Shown in pieces: positions 9,777 to 19,619 of a DNA stretch of 64,000 nucleotides. A program made the position numbers and the translations under genes. Source of the DNA: Oceanobacter kriegii DSM 6294 (GTDB taxonomy: Bacteria; Pseudomonadota; Gammaproteobacteria; Pseudomonadales; Oceanobacteraceae); assembly GCF_000422845.1 (NCBI RefSeq), contig NZ_AUGV01000021.1, positions 1-64,000 of the forward strand, in the 5' to 3' direction. The notes beneath the pieces are model-generated. The model ran no database searches and was not told the origin of the DNA. It saw nothing but the letters and a program-made list of their open reading frames with translations. Within the stretch, counting starts at the first letter, position 1. Every line of letters begins with the position of its first letter.

Positions 9777-11447
9777 TCAGGCATCTGACAGAGAGGCCAA
9801 CCACTCCCCCAGCGCCTTGAAACGGTACTGCCCCACCAGCTCCTGAGCCTGATCACAGAACACCTGATAGTCAGGCTCGGATTCCAGCTCGGTGAGCAGT
9901 TGCCGCACCCGCAGAATATTGTGCTGCATGGCCGCCTCTTTCAGCTCCATCAGCAGTTCATCCGGCGGTAACACCAGCTCGGCAGCGGCGGTATCCGCCT
10001 CGTCGGCTTGAGGCTCTGGCACGGGTTTGATGGTGGAAGTCATTTCCTGGCTCAGCAGCGGCAGGGTCAGGTCGAACCAGAATTCCGAACCTTTACCAAC
10101 CTCACTGTCCACGTGCAGTCGCGAGCCCATTTGTTGCAGGATGCGCTGGCAAATACTGAGCCCCAGACCGGAGCCCTCAGCGCGGGTAATTTCATTGTCC
10201 AACTGCTGAAATGGCACAAAGATTTTCTTCATATCCTGCTGGGCAATGCCGATACCGGTATCAACCACCCGCCAGCGGAAGGTCGCCGTTTTGTCGTTCC
10301 GTTTGAGCACCTCCATGAACACGGTAACGCCGCCTTCAGAAGTAAACTTCAGCGCATTACTGCACAGGTTCAGGGCAACCTGACGCAAGCGTTTTTCGTC
10401 CACCAGCACGTGGCTGGGTATCTTTTCCGGGCCAATAAACGCCAGCTTCAGGCCTTTTTCACGGGCCCGAACTTCGGTCATTTGCATGATGGTGAGCAGG
10501 AAAGATGGCAGGTGCAGTTCACCGGGATGAAGCACCAGCTTTTCTTCATCGGCTTTTGAAAAGTCGAGAATATCGTTAATCAGCAACAGCAAGTGACGGG
10601 CACAGCGGTCAATGGTTTTGATGCCTTTGCCATGCTGGGCCGCCAGCGATTCATCGGCTTTCATCAGCTGGCTGTAGCCCAGAATGCCGTTCAATGGCGT
10701 ACGCAGTTCATGAGTCACGTTGGCCATAAAGCGGGTTTTGGCACGGTCGGATTCTTCGATCTGGCGTTTGGCCAAATGCAGCCGGTGAAACACTGCCAGC
10801 ATCAACATCCACACCACCACCAGCAGCGCCACGACCAGGGCCGATTCCCGAAACAGTCGTTCGCGCATGTCTTCAGCCAACTGCCGATAATTGGCATCAC
10901 TGAGGTTAAAGTCGACCAAACCGAGCAGCACACCAGCCTCGTTGATCAGCGGCAGGGAGGCCTTGAAGCATTCGCCACATACCAGGTCTCCTTCGGCCAG
11001 ATCAAGGGTTCCGACAGGAATACCGAGAGTGTCATAGTCAACCAGCAAGCCTACGCCTTTGACCATGGCAGCGCCCGTCGCCGGGTCTTCCACCACCAGC
11101 ATTTCCTGCACCGCATCGTACAACTGCCGGGCCATGGTATCGGGGTTGCCGTGCTCCAGAATCTCGACCAACACCGAAGTTTGCGACTGTGCAATGATGT
11201 GGGCCTGTGCGCCCGTGGTGCTGCGCAAGCGGGGCTCGAGGGTGTTTTTCCAGTAGCTGTCGAGGGAATTGAATTGTGCCGCTACCAGCCCCACAAAGAC
11301 GGCGGTAATCAGCAGGTGCTGACGCAGTTCACGGAACCGCCGTTTGGCGCAGTCGACGCAATTGAACAACCGGTTCAGACAACGCTGCCAGAAGGATTGG
11401 CCGTTGTTCCCTTTATCCCCTCTATTCCCTTTAGCCCCTCTATTCAT
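9777..11447 (-). CDS. Membrane sensor histidine kinase
   Basis: 556 residues. A short basic N-terminus is followed by a transmembrane segment (about residues 35-55), a periplasmic sensor region of about 135 residues, and a second transmembrane segment (ALVVALLVVVWMLMLAVFH). The cytoplasmic part has HisKA with phospho-accepting His246 in NVTHELRTPLNG, then HATPase_c with N box (NLCSNALKFT), G1 (DTGIGI) and G2 (GSGLGLS). A helical C-terminal tail of about 75 residues resembles the tail of other hybrid-type kinases, but there is no receiver domain. The ATG at 11447 overlaps the end of the YfiR-like gene by 8 bp, implying translational coupling; a GTG at 11462 is an alternative start. The likely partner is the response regulator at the head of this gene set. 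Signal sensed is unknown. Confidence 0.9.
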   Translation of the reverse strand: MNRGAKGNRGDKGNNGQSFWQRCLNRLFNCVDCAKRRFRELRQHLLITAVFVGLVAAQFNSLDSYWKNTLEPRLRSTTGAQAHIIAQSQTSVLVEILEHGNPDTMARQLYDAVQEMLVVEDPATGAAMVKGVGLLVDYDTLGIPVGTLDLAEGDLVCGECFKASLPLINEAGVLLGLVDFNLSDANYRQLAEDMRERLFRESALVVALLVVVWMLMLAVFHRLHLAKRQIEESDRAKTRFMANVTHELRTPLNGILGYSQLMKADESLAAQHGKGIKTIDRCARHLLLLINDILDFSKADEEKLVLHPGELHLPSFLLTIMQMTEVRAREKGLKLAFIGPEKIPSHVLVDEKRLRQVALNLCSNALKFTSEGGVTVFMEVLKRNDKTATFRWRVVDTGIGIAQQDMKKIFVPFQQLDNEITRAEGSGLGLSICQRILQQMGSRLHVDSEVGKGSEFWFDLTLPLLSQEMTSTIKPVPEPQADEADTAAAELVLPPDELLMELKEAAMQHNILRVRQLLTELESEPDYQVFCDQAQELVGQYRFKALGEWLASLSDA

Positions 11448-12039
11448 AAGTACGCGCCACACTCAGGTAAAACGATTTGATCGACAGCTTGCTGAGCTGC
11501 AAGGTGGTCAGATTGACGGTGGGTTTCACGCTTGAGGTAACCGACAGTCCCCCCAGAATACCGGCCTCCACATCCCCTTCAAACGGCGAGAATACCGCCA
11601 CCTGATGCTTGATGGTCAGCTCAACCAGCTGCTGACGCTCCTGCGCATTGAGTCGTTCTGTGACAAACACAGCCGCAGGCATGTTTGCATTCGGTTGTGC
11701 CAATAGCTGCTGCAACGACACCACCTGAATCTCTGTTTCATAGCCCTGCACCGACGGCCAGGTTTGCTCTAGCTGGTCGCGAAATTCACGCGCCTGAAGG
11801 TTGGAGGTCAGATACAGCATGGCCACCGGAATACGGTTGTTTTGCACATGGCTGTCGAGGGTCAGATCGGCATTAACGAAGGTACGAAACAAATTGAGGC
11901 CAACACGAGCCCGGCGGTCGCTGGCAGCGTCCGCAAACAGGCTGTGTGTGGGCGTGGACATCAGCAGTGTGACTAGCATCAAACGGCTGACCCAGCGCAG
12001 GCAGGCATCCATGCCCGGCCGCAGCGTCAGGGGGTTCAT
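11440..12039 (-). CDS. YfiR-like (DUF4154) periplasmic protein
   Basis: 199 residues with a hydrophobic signal segment (LMLVTLLMSTPTHSLFA) near residues 20-38. The C-terminal part, with GILGGLSVTSSVKPTVNL followed by a short helix ending in LSVARTYE, matches the typical end of YfiR/DUF4154 proteins, whose known members are periplasmic regulators of membrane-bound signalling enzymes. It sits 18 bp after the TonB-dependent receptor gene and overlaps the kinase gene by 8 bp, so the three are probably one transcript. Inference: it relays receptor state to the periplasmic domain of the kinase. The start at 12039 is ATG with only a weak ribosome binding site; 12012 is an alternative. Family assignment rests on pattern recognition of the C-terminus, so it is moderately certain. 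Confidence 0.7.
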   Translation of the reverse strand: MNPLTLRPGMDACLRWVSRLMLVTLLMSTPTHSLFADAASDRRARVGLNLFRTFVNADLTLDSHVQNNRIPVAMLYLTSNLQAREFRDQLEQTWPSVQGYETEIQVVSLQQLLAQPNANMPAAVFVTERLNAQERQQLVELTIKHQVAVFSPFEGDVEAGILGGLSVTSSVKPTVNLTTLQLSKLSIKSFYLSVARTYE

Positions 12040-12057
12040 TAACAATAAATGCTCTGA

Positions 12058-14205
12058 TCAGAATTCATATTTAACGCCAACTCCCAGTTGGCGGTAGCCG
12101 TTGTTCAAACCTTCCGGATACTGACTGGGGGAAGGTACCGAGCGATATTGCCGGTCGGTCAGGTTCTGGCAGCTGGCCAGCATGTAGAGGTCGTCAATCG
12201 CGAAGGCATGACGCCATTCAAGCGACACATCGAACAACCAGTAGGCCGGGAAACGACGTTCATGGGGCACCCGACGACCCACTTCCCAACCTTCCTGCTG
12301 GCCAATGTAACGTACGTTCAGGTTGGTGCTGACGCCATCACTGAGATACCAGCGGCCCTTGATGTTCGCCATCCAGTCAACAGCTCCCAACAAACGCTGA
12401 TCCGGGTCGAAGTAATCCTTGGCATTGGCGTAGCTGAGGTTACCACTCCACTCCAGTGAACGACTGACTTGCTGTTGCCACTCCAGTTCAGCGCCCACAG
12501 TCATGATATCGCCGCGATTGCGCCACACCGGTGGCAAACCCGGATTGATGTAGAACTCGATCAGGTCCTGCACCTTGGTGCGGAACACCGTCGCCGACAG
12601 GCGCTGGTCATCGCCACGGAACACCCATGCTGCTTCCCAGGATTTGATGATTTCTTCATTCAGGGAACCGCTGCCAGCAAGATTGGAATCCGGCCCGGGA
12701 TTCGCCTCTTCCAGCGATGGCGGTCGGAATGCTTCGGCGTATTGCAGCTTGAGAATGTGGCCACCGTCCAGTTGCCATACTGCCGCCAGACGTGGCGAAA
12801 CATGGTTGCCCCAGTCGGTGTATTGGTCGACACGTATGCCGGTGGTAACGGCCAGAGCTTCCGTAACCTGCCACTGGTCTTGCAGGCCAAACGCATTCAC
12901 GTAACGGCTGCTGCCTTCAATCACCGGGTCGCCGCCGTCGGCAATATACTCATGGTTCTCGCCATTCACCGACCGCAAAGTGTAAGAAGAATCGACTTTC
13001 AAATGCTGGCTGGATAGCTCCCCATGCAACAAGTGAGCATCCGACCATTGCCAGGTCAGATCCGTGCGCAAGGCGTAGGCGTGATCCTGACTGCCCGAAG
13101 AGCGGAACACGTCATTACGAAGTGGCTGAGTACGGCCCGGCGGCGTAATGCCCGCAGGCAACGGCAACGACAGCGCCTTGTTCAAGCCGGTATTGAGATA
13201 GCTGAATTCGCTATTCAGAGTCACGCCTTCTGCTAACCGCCACTGCTTAGCCAGTCTGGCCGCTACCGATTGTTCAATTCGAGGATCAGATTCATACGGC
13301 AACGCGGCGGATTCACCATGACCTGGGCCACGCTCGGTCGACACCATGCTGATGTCAAAACGATAGCCCTGCCAGTCGATACCGGCCACCATCATGGCGC
13401 CCTGTTCATGGTCGTAAACCCGCCCCGGCGAATGCGTTGCCGACGGCCGGAAATTATCCGGGCCGGTTTCAAGACCGGAGTTGCCCTTGCGCCAGAACGA
13501 AGCCAGCAGACGGGTGTTCACGCCAGCGTCGGTCGACTCACTGAGGTTCAGAGCCAACCGGCGCTGCTGTTGGCTGCCGCTGAAGGCGCCAACGGAATTT
13601 TCGGTTCGCGGGATCACGTTCACCACGCCGGAAAAGGCAAAGCCACCATGCACCGACGAACCCGGCCCACGAATCACCTCCACCCGATCGACCATGGTCA
13701 AGGGCATGCGGAATAGCCAGTCGGCAGAGCCATCGGTTGGCCGATTGACCGCCACTCCATCCAGCATCAGCTTCAGGTTACTGGCGTTCTGGGTCGCGCC
13801 GACACCACGCACAATCACGCGCTTGTCGCCGCTGTTGGTTTCATTAACCATAAACCCGGCCACATCCGACAACACATCCGCCACCGTATGCTTGCCGGAA
13901 ACCAGCGCGTCTTCGGCGTACAACACCGACACCATGCCTGGCACGTAGTCAGCGTTCATACGGGTTTGGGTTGCCAGCTCGGTTTCCTGTTGCAGCAAGG
14001 CCATCAACTCGCCCAGCTCATCCTGGCTGGCCGAAGCATTCGCCATCGCCGCGGTTGCCATGGTTATTGTCGCCATGGTTGTTGTTGCCAGCATCAGTCC
14101 ACGGCACAGGGCATGCAATGGAGCTGCTAAAGGAAGTGATCGTCGTGCAGGGGTGTTGGAGTTATGTCCTGAACGACTTGAGTCGCCGCCATCAAAAGCC
14201 ATCAT
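12058..14205 (-). CDS. TonB-dependent outer-membrane receptor
   Basis: 715 residues. A long N-terminus with an export signal ending near MANASA precedes a short segment (ELMALLQQETELATQTR) and NADYVPGMVSVL, a conserved lead-in in a subgroup of TonB receptors. The plug domain follows, with DGVAVNRP, DRVEVIRGPGSSVHGG and FSGVVNVIPR. The C-terminal barrel ends in a long beta-strand (NNGYRQLGVGVKYEF) with terminal Phe, as expected for BamA-dependent folding. Ligand cannot be told from sequence; no siderophore or cobalamin genes lie nearby. Its position next to a YfiR-like protein, kinase and response regulator suggests a sensing role as well as, or instead of, uptake. Confidence 0.9.
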   Translation of the reverse strand: MMAFDGGDSSRSGHNSNTPARRSLPLAAPLHALCRGLMLATTTMATITMATAAMANASASQDELGELMALLQQETELATQTRMNADYVPGMVSVLYAEDALVSGKHTVADVLSDVAGFMVNETNSGDKRVIVRGVGATQNASNLKLMLDGVAVNRPTDGSADWLFRMPLTMVDRVEVIRGPGSSVHGGFAFSGVVNVIPRTENSVGAFSGSQQQRRLALNLSESTDAGVNTRLLASFWRKGNSGLETGPDNFRPSATHSPGRVYDHEQGAMMVAGIDWQGYRFDISMVSTERGPGHGESAALPYESDPRIEQSVAARLAKQWRLAEGVTLNSEFSYLNTGLNKALSLPLPAGITPPGRTQPLRNDVFRSSGSQDHAYALRTDLTWQWSDAHLLHGELSSQHLKVDSSYTLRSVNGENHEYIADGGDPVIEGSSRYVNAFGLQDQWQVTEALAVTTGIRVDQYTDWGNHVSPRLAAVWQLDGGHILKLQYAEAFRPPSLEEANPGPDSNLAGSGSLNEEIIKSWEAAWVFRGDDQRLSATVFRTKVQDLIEFYINPGLPPVWRNRGDIMTVGAELEWQQQVSRSLEWSGNLSYANAKDYFDPDQRLLGAVDWMANIKGRWYLSDGVSTNLNVRYIGQQEGWEVGRRVPHERRFPAYWLFDVSLEWRHAFAIDDLYMLASCQNLTDRQYRSVPSPSQYPEGLNNGYRQLGVGVKYEF

Positions 14206-14235
14206 GGTGGTGGTGTTTCCGGTGTTGAGGGTGGA

Positions 14236-14634
14236 TTAGGCTACGGCCAGATTATTCCAGACACTGCTTTTCAATTCTTCTGCCACGAACGGCTTTTGCA
14301 GATAATCGGCCCCACCAACCCGGAAACCATGATCACGACGTACCTGTTCGCCCAGCGCCGACAGGAACACCACCGGAATATTGGCCAGCTGAGGATCGCG
14401 CTTGATGCGACGACACACCTCATAACCGTTCATATCCGGCATCAGCACATCCAGCAGGATCAAATCCGGTTCCAGAAAACGTGCCAGTTCCAGCCCTTCC
14501 ATACCGGACGTTGCCGCACGAACATCAATGGCTTCTTTGCCCAGGTGCTCGATAACCACATCCAGGTTGGTCGGGTTGTCGTCGATCACCAGTACCATCG
14601 GCAAGGATTCGTTGTAATTTTGCGCCGGCATCAT
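14236..14634 (-). CDS. Single-domain response regulator (CheY-like)
   Basis: About 132 residues consisting of one receiver domain. Acidic pair in VIDDNPTN, phospho-acceptor Asp62 in LILLDVLMPDMNGYE, a T/S-equivalent in VVFLSALG and the conserved Lys in DYLQKPF are all present. There is no output domain. A GGGGG tract 7 bases before the double ATG at 14634/14631 favours this start; the frame is open to 14676 upstream. It lies 30 bp upstream of the TonB receptor gene on the same strand and most likely is the first gene of the receptor-YfiR-kinase operon. Presumably it acts by protein-protein contact or phosphotransfer. Confidence 0.88.
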   Translation of the reverse strand: MMPAQNYNESLPMVLVIDDNPTNLDVVIEHLGKEAIDVRAATSGMEGLELARFLEPDLILLDVLMPDMNGYEVCRRIKRDPQLANIPVVFLSALGEQVRRDHGFRVGGADYLQKPFVAEELKSSVWNNLAVA

Positions 14635-14676
14635 AAGTAACCCCCAAATCGTTTTTATCTTCGTTGCAGCTGACAT

Positions 14677-14876
14677 AGCAGGTTACGGGCCAAAAAATAA
14701 TTTAATTTAAAATCAATAACTTATAAAAATACTCGTGATTTTATAAGCAAAAAACCTTATAGGATTTCATGCTGACGCTTATAGAAACCTCATAGATTCG
14801 CGATAGAATCGACAGGATTTTCTTATAAAACTCTTATAGATTACTGACGTTCCCTGGCTAGCAGACACCCGACTCC
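14677..14876. promoter_or_regulatory. Divergent AT-rich control region with repeated CTTATA boxes
   Basis: 200 bp between the minus-strand response regulator gene and the plus-strand sigma54-type regulator gene. It is much more AT-rich than its surroundings and holds at least six CTTATA or TTATAAG-like boxes in both orientations between about 14725 and 14845, for example ACTTATAAAAA, TTTTATAAGC, CCTTATAGG, GCTTATAGAAA, TCTTATAAAACTCTTATAG. Their density suggests operators and/or overlapping -10 elements. Confidence 0.5.
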
Positions 14877-16523
14877 ATGACCCAACTGCCCAAATTGCTG
14901 ATCGTTGACGACCAGCCCGACAACCTTGATGTGCTGGTCAGCTATCTGGCCGAAGCCAACCTGCAACTGTCAGTAGCCACCTGCGGCGAGGATGCCCTGC
15001 AACTGGCCAGCCAGCATCAACCAGACCTGATTCTGCTGGATGTGATGATGCCCGGCATCGACGGCTACGAAACCTGCCGTCGCCTGAAGCAGTTACCGCA
15101 GGGCAGCAAAACCCCGGTGATTTTCATGAGTGCGCTGTCCGACCCGCAACATCGGGTCAAAGGCTTTCAGGCCGGTGCCATCGACTACGTCACCAAGCCA
15201 CTGCATCGACAGGAAGTGCTGGCGCGTATTCAGGCCCAGCTGACCATCCAGCAACAGCAACGGGAACTGCTGCAACGCAACCAACAGCTGCAAGCACTGA
15301 ATCAGGAGCTGCAGGCCCAGATCGACAAGCGCCAGCAAGCAGAAGCGGCTCTTAACACCAGCCAGAACACATTGTCAGCCCTGACTCGTCAGGAGGCAGA
15401 ACGCTGGGGGCTGGATGCGTTTGTCGGCCAAAGCCAACGCATGCTGGAGCTTCTGGAACAGCTCAGAAGCCTGCAACAAGCACCGGATACCAACGTGTTG
15501 GTACTGGGCGAAAGCGGCACCGGCAAAGAGCTGGTTTCGCGGGCCATTCACTACGGCAGCCAGCGTTCGGCAAAACCTTTTATTGCAGTGAACTGTGCCG
15601 CGATCCCGGCCGAACTGGCCGACGCCGAGTTTTTTGGCCACACCCGTGGGGCCTTCACTGGCGCCATCAACGACCGTACCGGCTATTTTGAACAAGCCAA
15701 CGGCGGCACCCTGTTTCTGGATGAAATTGGCGACATGCCATTAGGGCTACAAACCAAGCTACTGCGCGTGCTGGAAGATGGTTTGCTGACGCCGATTGGT
15801 AGCAACAAACAAAAGCAGGTAAACGTTCGGGTAGTAGCAGCTACCAACGTCAACCTGCAACAACGGGTCAACCGCCAGGAATTCCGTCAGGACCTGTACT
15901 TCCGACTGGCAGGCTACCGCATGGAATTGCCGCCCCTGCGCGAGCGAATGAACGACATTCCATTGCTGGTGAACCACTTTATCAGCACTCTGGGCCGTCA
16001 AATGGGCCGCCAGCGAGAGCAGGCCGACACTCCGTCATCTGCGATCAGCCCTGAGGCCATGCAGGCTATCCAGAGCTACGGTTTTCCGGGCAACGTGCGT
16101 GAGCTGCGTAACATGATTGAATTTGCGCTGATCGCCAGTCGCGGCCAGTGCATCACTCGCCGCCATCTGAACTTTGTCGAAGCGCCAAGCGAGGCCGTGA
16201 CGCAAGGTGATGCTCAGGAAAGCGCAATTGATGTACGTTCCGTCCAAACAGCGGCGTCGCCCCGCAGAGCACACCCTGTCTCAGGCCAGGGCCCGGGTTC
16301 TGGTTCTGCTTTTTCCCCGCTGGGGACACAAATGGATAACGACGAGGCCATGCTGCTGGACTTTGTTCGTCACAACGACCGCATCAACAACGCCACCGCG
16401 CAGCAACTGCTGGACGTTGACCACGGCCGCGCGTCGTACTTGCTAAAAAAACTGCATAAAGAAGGCAAATTGAGCAAACAGGGCGAACGCCGCTGGAGCT
16501 ATTACGTACTGCCGGAAGCCTGA
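14877..16523 (+). CDS. Sigma54-interacting response regulator with atypical C-terminal domain
   Basis: 548 residues. Receiver domain 1-120 with Asp55 in [10 protein letters not shown] and Lys in DYVTKPL; a Gln-rich coiled coil (about 121-165); AAA+ sigma54-interaction domain (about 180-410) with Walker [15 protein letters not shown] loop ([15 protein letters not shown]) intact, Walker B LFLDEIGD and arginine-finger region (FRQDLYFRL). After a low-complexity linker the C-terminus (about 485-548: [17 protein letters not shown], then [15 protein letters not shown]) looks like a short winged-helix rather than the usual Fis-type helix-turn-helix. An intact GAFTGA loop means it should activate sigma54 polymerase. 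It is divergent from the receptor/kinase operon and probably controlled by the same kinase. Its 3' end overlaps topB convergently by 22 bp. Confidence 0.9.
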   Translation: MTQLPKLLIVDDQPDNLDVLVSYLAEANLQLSVATCGEDALQLASQHQPDLILLDVMMPGIDGYETCRRLKQLPQGSKTPVIFMSALSDPQHRVKGFQAGAIDYVTKPLHRQEVLARIQAQLTIQQQQRELLQRNQQLQALNQELQAQIDKRQQAEAALNTSQNTLSALTRQEAERWGLDAFVGQSQRMLELLEQLRSLQQAPDTNVLVLGESGTGKELVSRAIHYGSQRSAKPFIAVNCAAIPAELADAEFFGHTRGAFTGAINDRTGYFEQANGGTLFLDEIGDMPLGLQTKLLRVLEDGLLTPIGSNKQKQVNVRVVAATNVNLQQRVNRQEFRQDLYFRLAGYRMELPPLRERMNDIPLLVNHFISTLGRQMGRQREQADTPSSAISPEAMQAIQSYGFPGNVRELRNMIEFALIASRGQCITRRHLNFVEAPSEAVTQGDAQESAIDVRSVQTAASPRRAHPVSGQGPGSGSAFSPLGTQMDNDEAMLLDFVRHNDRINNATAQQLLDVDHGRASYLLKKLHKEGKLSKQGERRWSYYVLPEA

Positions 16524-18535
16524 CGCCCAGACGTTTTACGCCGGCCAGTACCAGAACGGCTGCCGGAGCTTTTACTGGCACTGCTACGAGAACGGGTGGT
16601 GCTTGAACCAGCACGACGGCCACGTCGATACGGCGTTTTGGCAGGCGCAGGCAGCCCCTGAAACGCCCCAATATCCAACTTGCCAGCTTGGCCCACCAGC
16701 AACCCCAACTCGTTCAGCATCGGCTGCATAAAGCCGTCGTATTTCAGCGCCCGCTCACTGATGTCATTCAGCTGCCGCTCCCAATGGGCGGTCATGTCCG
16801 GCACGGTGGTTTGTTCCGGTAAGGCATTGATCAACGCTCGTCCCAACGGCGTCGACTTGATCTGCTTGCCCTGACGTTGCAAGAACTGCCGTTTGAACAG
16901 CAGTTCGATGATGGATGCACGGGTCGCTTCAGTCCCCAGGCCATCGGTGTCCTTGAGAATTTTTTTCAGTTCCTTGCTTTGCACATAACGGTTGATGCCC
17001 GTCATCGCCGCCAACAGGGTGGCGTCGGTAAAGGACTCCGGCGGCTGGGTATGCTTTTCGTCAATTTTGGGTTCGCCGCTGAACAGCAGCTGCCCGGCAC
17101 TGACATCAGGCAACGGCGGGCGCTGCTCGTCGGAAGGTTCTTCGCCAGCAGCAGGTTTGCGTACCGGCATAATGGCTTTCCAGCCCAAATCCAAAGCGCT
17201 GCGCTGGCTGGCAACAAACAGCCCGCCGGCAATATCGAGTTCGATTTTATGGTCCGCATAACGATAGGGCGGATAAAACTGCAACAGGTACTGACGTGCG
17301 ACCAGCCCGTAAATTTGCTGCTCAGCGCGACCCAGTTTACTGATGTCGCTGCGCTTTTCGGTTGGAATAATGGCGTGATGCGCCCCCACCTTGCTGTCGT
17401 TCCAGGCTTTCGATTTCAGGCTCAGATTCACCCCAGCCACAGCTTTACCAAGGCTGGCATCGGCGACGTTATTGCCAATCGCCGCCACCACCGACTGGCG
17501 CTGGCCATAATGTTCCATCGGCAAATACCGGCAGTCAGAACGTGGATAAGTAATCAGCTGATGCTTCTCGTACAGGTTCTGACAGGCGTCCAGTGCCGCC
17601 TTGGCACTCAGACCAAAGGCCTTGGCCGCATCAATTTGCAGGGCTGACAGGTTGTAAGGCAAAGGCGCGGCTTGCTGCTTTTCCTTCTTGTTGCTGGACA
17701 GCACCCTGGCGGCCTGGTGACGGATACGCTCGGCAACGTTTTGTGCCAGCTTGGGGTTCAGCACCCGGCCGTCTTCATCCTGATGGGCAGCGCAGGCTTC
17801 ACTGGGCTGCCATTTGGCATAAAACGCCAACGGCTGTTCTTCGGACATATGAATAGCAGCACGCACTTCGTAAAAAGGCCGAGAGACAAATTGCTCGATG
17901 GCCTGATCTCGCTTCACCACAAGCCCCAGCACGGGGGTTTGCACCCGCCCCACCGACAGCACCTGCTTCAAACCGCCTTGCTGCCCTTTGATGGTACAGG
18001 CACGGGTCAGGTTAATACCGTACAGCCAGTCGGCCCGACTGCGCGCCAGGGCCGATACCGACAGCGGCACAAACTCGCTGTTGGGTCGTAACTGGTTCAA
18101 CGCTTTTTTCACCGCCGCCGGGTTCAGATCGCTGACCAACAAACGCTGCATGGCCTGCTTCTTGTTCGCCGGGGTCTTCAGATAGCTGATCACCTCATCG
18201 ACCAACAACTGCCCTTCGCGGTCAGGGTCGCCGGCATGTACCAGCTGACTGGCTTCTTTCACCAGTTTGCGCAGCACCGACAGCTGCTTGCGGGTTTTCG
18301 GCTTCGGCTGCAATTGCCACTGTTCCGGCACGATGGGCAGGTGATCCAGCTTCCACTGTTTGAAAACCGGGTTGTAGGCATCCGGCTCGGCCTGTTCCAG
18401 CAAGTGACCAATGCACCAGCTGACCACATCGCCGTTGGCCGCCCGTACAAACCCTTCCCCTTTTTGATGGGGTTTTGGCAATACCGCGGCAATGGCCCGG
18501 CCAAGTGATGGCTTTTCAGCGATGATCAATCGCAT
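16502..18535 (-). CDS. topB: DNA topoisomerase III
   Basis: 677 residues, close to the usual length. TOPRIM starts the protein ([28 protein letters not shown] near residue 100), and the type IA catalytic tyrosine is Tyr330 in [12 protein letters not shown]. The C-terminal tail is basic and Ser/Arg-rich ([20 protein letters not shown]). The enzyme decatenates and relaxes DNA by single-strand passage. The ATG at 18535 is chosen because the residue before it in frame is an unlikely TTG-start extension and the mature family starts with MRLxIAEKPS. The stop lies inside the 3' end of the convergent regulator gene. Confidence 0.96.
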   Translation of the reverse strand: MRLIIAEKPSLGRAIAAVLPKPHQKGEGFVRAANGDVVSWCIGHLLEQAEPDAYNPVFKQWKLDHLPIVPEQWQLQPKPKTRKQLSVLRKLVKEASQLVHAGDPDREGQLLVDEVISYLKTPANKKQAMQRLLVSDLNPAAVKKALNQLRPNSEFVPLSVSALARSRADWLYGINLTRACTIKGQQGGLKQVLSVGRVQTPVLGLVVKRDQAIEQFVSRPFYEVRAAIHMSEEQPLAFYAKWQPSEACAAHQDEDGRVLNPKLAQNVAERIRHQAARVLSSNKKEKQQAAPLPYNLSALQIDAAKAFGLSAKAALDACQNLYEKHQLITYPRSDCRYLPMEHYGQRQSVVAAIGNNVADASLGKAVAGVNLSLKSKAWNDSKVGAHHAIIPTEKRSDISKLGRAEQQIYGLVARQYLLQFYPPYRYADHKIELDIAGGLFVASQRSALDLGWKAIMPVRKPAAGEEPSDEQRPPLPDVSAGQLLFSGEPKIDEKHTQPPESFTDATLLAAMTGINRYVQSKELKKILKDTDGLGTEATRASIIELLFKRQFLQRQGKQIKSTPLGRALINALPEQTTVPDMTAHWERQLNDISERALKYDGFMQPMLNELGLLVGQAGKLDIGAFQGLPAPAKTPYRRGRRAGSSTTRSRSSASKSSGSRSGTGRRKTSGRQASGST

Positions 18536-18667
18536 GGAAGAAATCCAGATACTGTTCAAACATCCAGTTAATTTACCGATTTTGCCGCAAAAACAAAACC
18601 TTATGACTAAAAAACCACCAATTCAGAAAAAATTTCAGATTTTTTTAAATTTTCTAAGCATTTGATG

Positions 18668-18697
18668 TTGCAGGAATTTTTTCTCCTGATAATATGC
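18668..18697 (+). promoter_or_regulatory. Candidate tRNA promoter with GC-rich discriminator
   Basis: TTGCAG at 18668, a 16-base spacer and TAATAT at 18690, followed directly by GCGCG. A GC-rich discriminator is typical of stringently controlled stable-RNA promoters. It lies about 65 bp before the tRNA gene. The rest of the 225-bp gap after topB shows nothing else clear. Confidence 0.4.
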
Positions 18698-18760
18698 GCG
18701 TCCTGAAGTTGAGGCACAGCTTGAACTTCTTCGAGAAAGCTTCCTTGCTTTTTCATCTGC

Positions 18761-18835
18761 TGGGGTGTCGCCAAGTGGTAAGGCAACGGGTTTTGATCCC
18801 GTCATTCGCAGGTTCGAGTCCTGCCACCTCAGCCA
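18761..18835 (+). tRNA. tRNA-Gln (anticodon UUG)
   Basis: 75 nt with a 7-bp acceptor stem (TGGGGTG/CACCTCA), anticodon stem ACGGG/CCCGT around the loop TTTTGAT (anticodon TTG), T arm GCAGG-TTCGAGT-CCTGC and an encoded CCA end. It is single, with no neighbouring tRNA. Confidence 0.97.
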
Positions 18836-19092
18836 TTAACTCTTCCTTGTTTTACCTCCCAATCTATTCTTGTTTTGATCGATACAGCCACTGGCTGAAT
18901 TTCTGTTTTTCCGTCTATCCAATGCTCCTAAACGGCATCTTTCAGACCTCTGACACTCCGTACCAGGCAAGCCGTATTCCACCAGCCGTTTAAAGAACAC
19001 GGCTTCAGAAATCTTTTTTCAACGCGACGTAAGCTGACGCGAGCAACCATCACCATGCCTTCATTGTTTTGTTATGGACGATGGAGAACGCC

Positions 19093-19284
19093 ATGAAAGT
19101 GAAAGAGCCACAAACCACATTTGGTTATCACGCTCACTGCTCTATGTGTAACTGGAATTATCACTATTCGGAATTGAGCGCCCTGCCGGACTGTTGCCCA
19201 ATGTGCCAGGCAATCGCTCTGCATATTGACCCCATTGCCTCATCATCCGCACCTCCGGAAGAAGAATTGGAGGAAAATGAATGA
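19093..19284 (+). CDS. Small zinc-ribbon-like protein
   Basis: 63 residues with paired cysteines in CSMCNW and CCPMC, 14 residues apart, which is the pattern of a rubredoxin-like or zinc-ribbon metal site, followed by an acidic tail (PPEEELEENE). GGAGAA a few bases before the ATG at 19093 supports this start. Function unknown. It sits alone between the tRNA and the WYL regulator. The real product could differ, because the region is short and base composition is unremarkable. Confidence 0.55.
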   Translation: MKVKEPQTTFGYHAHCSMCNWNYHYSELSALPDCCPMCQAIALHIDPIASSSAPPEEELEENE

Positions 19285-19619
19285 CAGCGAGTCCGAATTT
19301 CATCCAACCAGAACCGCTTTGCCAAATACTGCCAACCTCTCGCGTTAACTGCTCATCCAGCCACGAATCCCCCAACCAAGCACAAGCCAAATACAATCCA
19401 AACGCCAGCCAAACACCATCAAGACGATCCAGATGACCACCGTGCCAGTAGCCTGAAATTGGCCATTTTCTGCACCTGATGCGACCAAACTGAAGATTTA
19501 TCCTGCAACCAGACACTTTCGCAGACAATCTGACAATTTTTGTAAAACGAGAACCGTGTCTCATTTTTTGTGCTTATAATTGGCCCCTTATTCAAGGAAG
19601 CATAAGGAAATTGCTCATC

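Noticed and set aside
19142-19564. A 140-residue minus-strand frame with a Trp-rich hydrophobic stretch
   Set aside because: It overlaps the better supported zinc-ribbon gene on the other strand, lacks a ribosome binding site, and its Trp content comes from CCA-rich sequence opposite. The stretch 19285-19610 is left unassigned; a 51-codon frame from 19281 after GGAGG is possible but unsupported.
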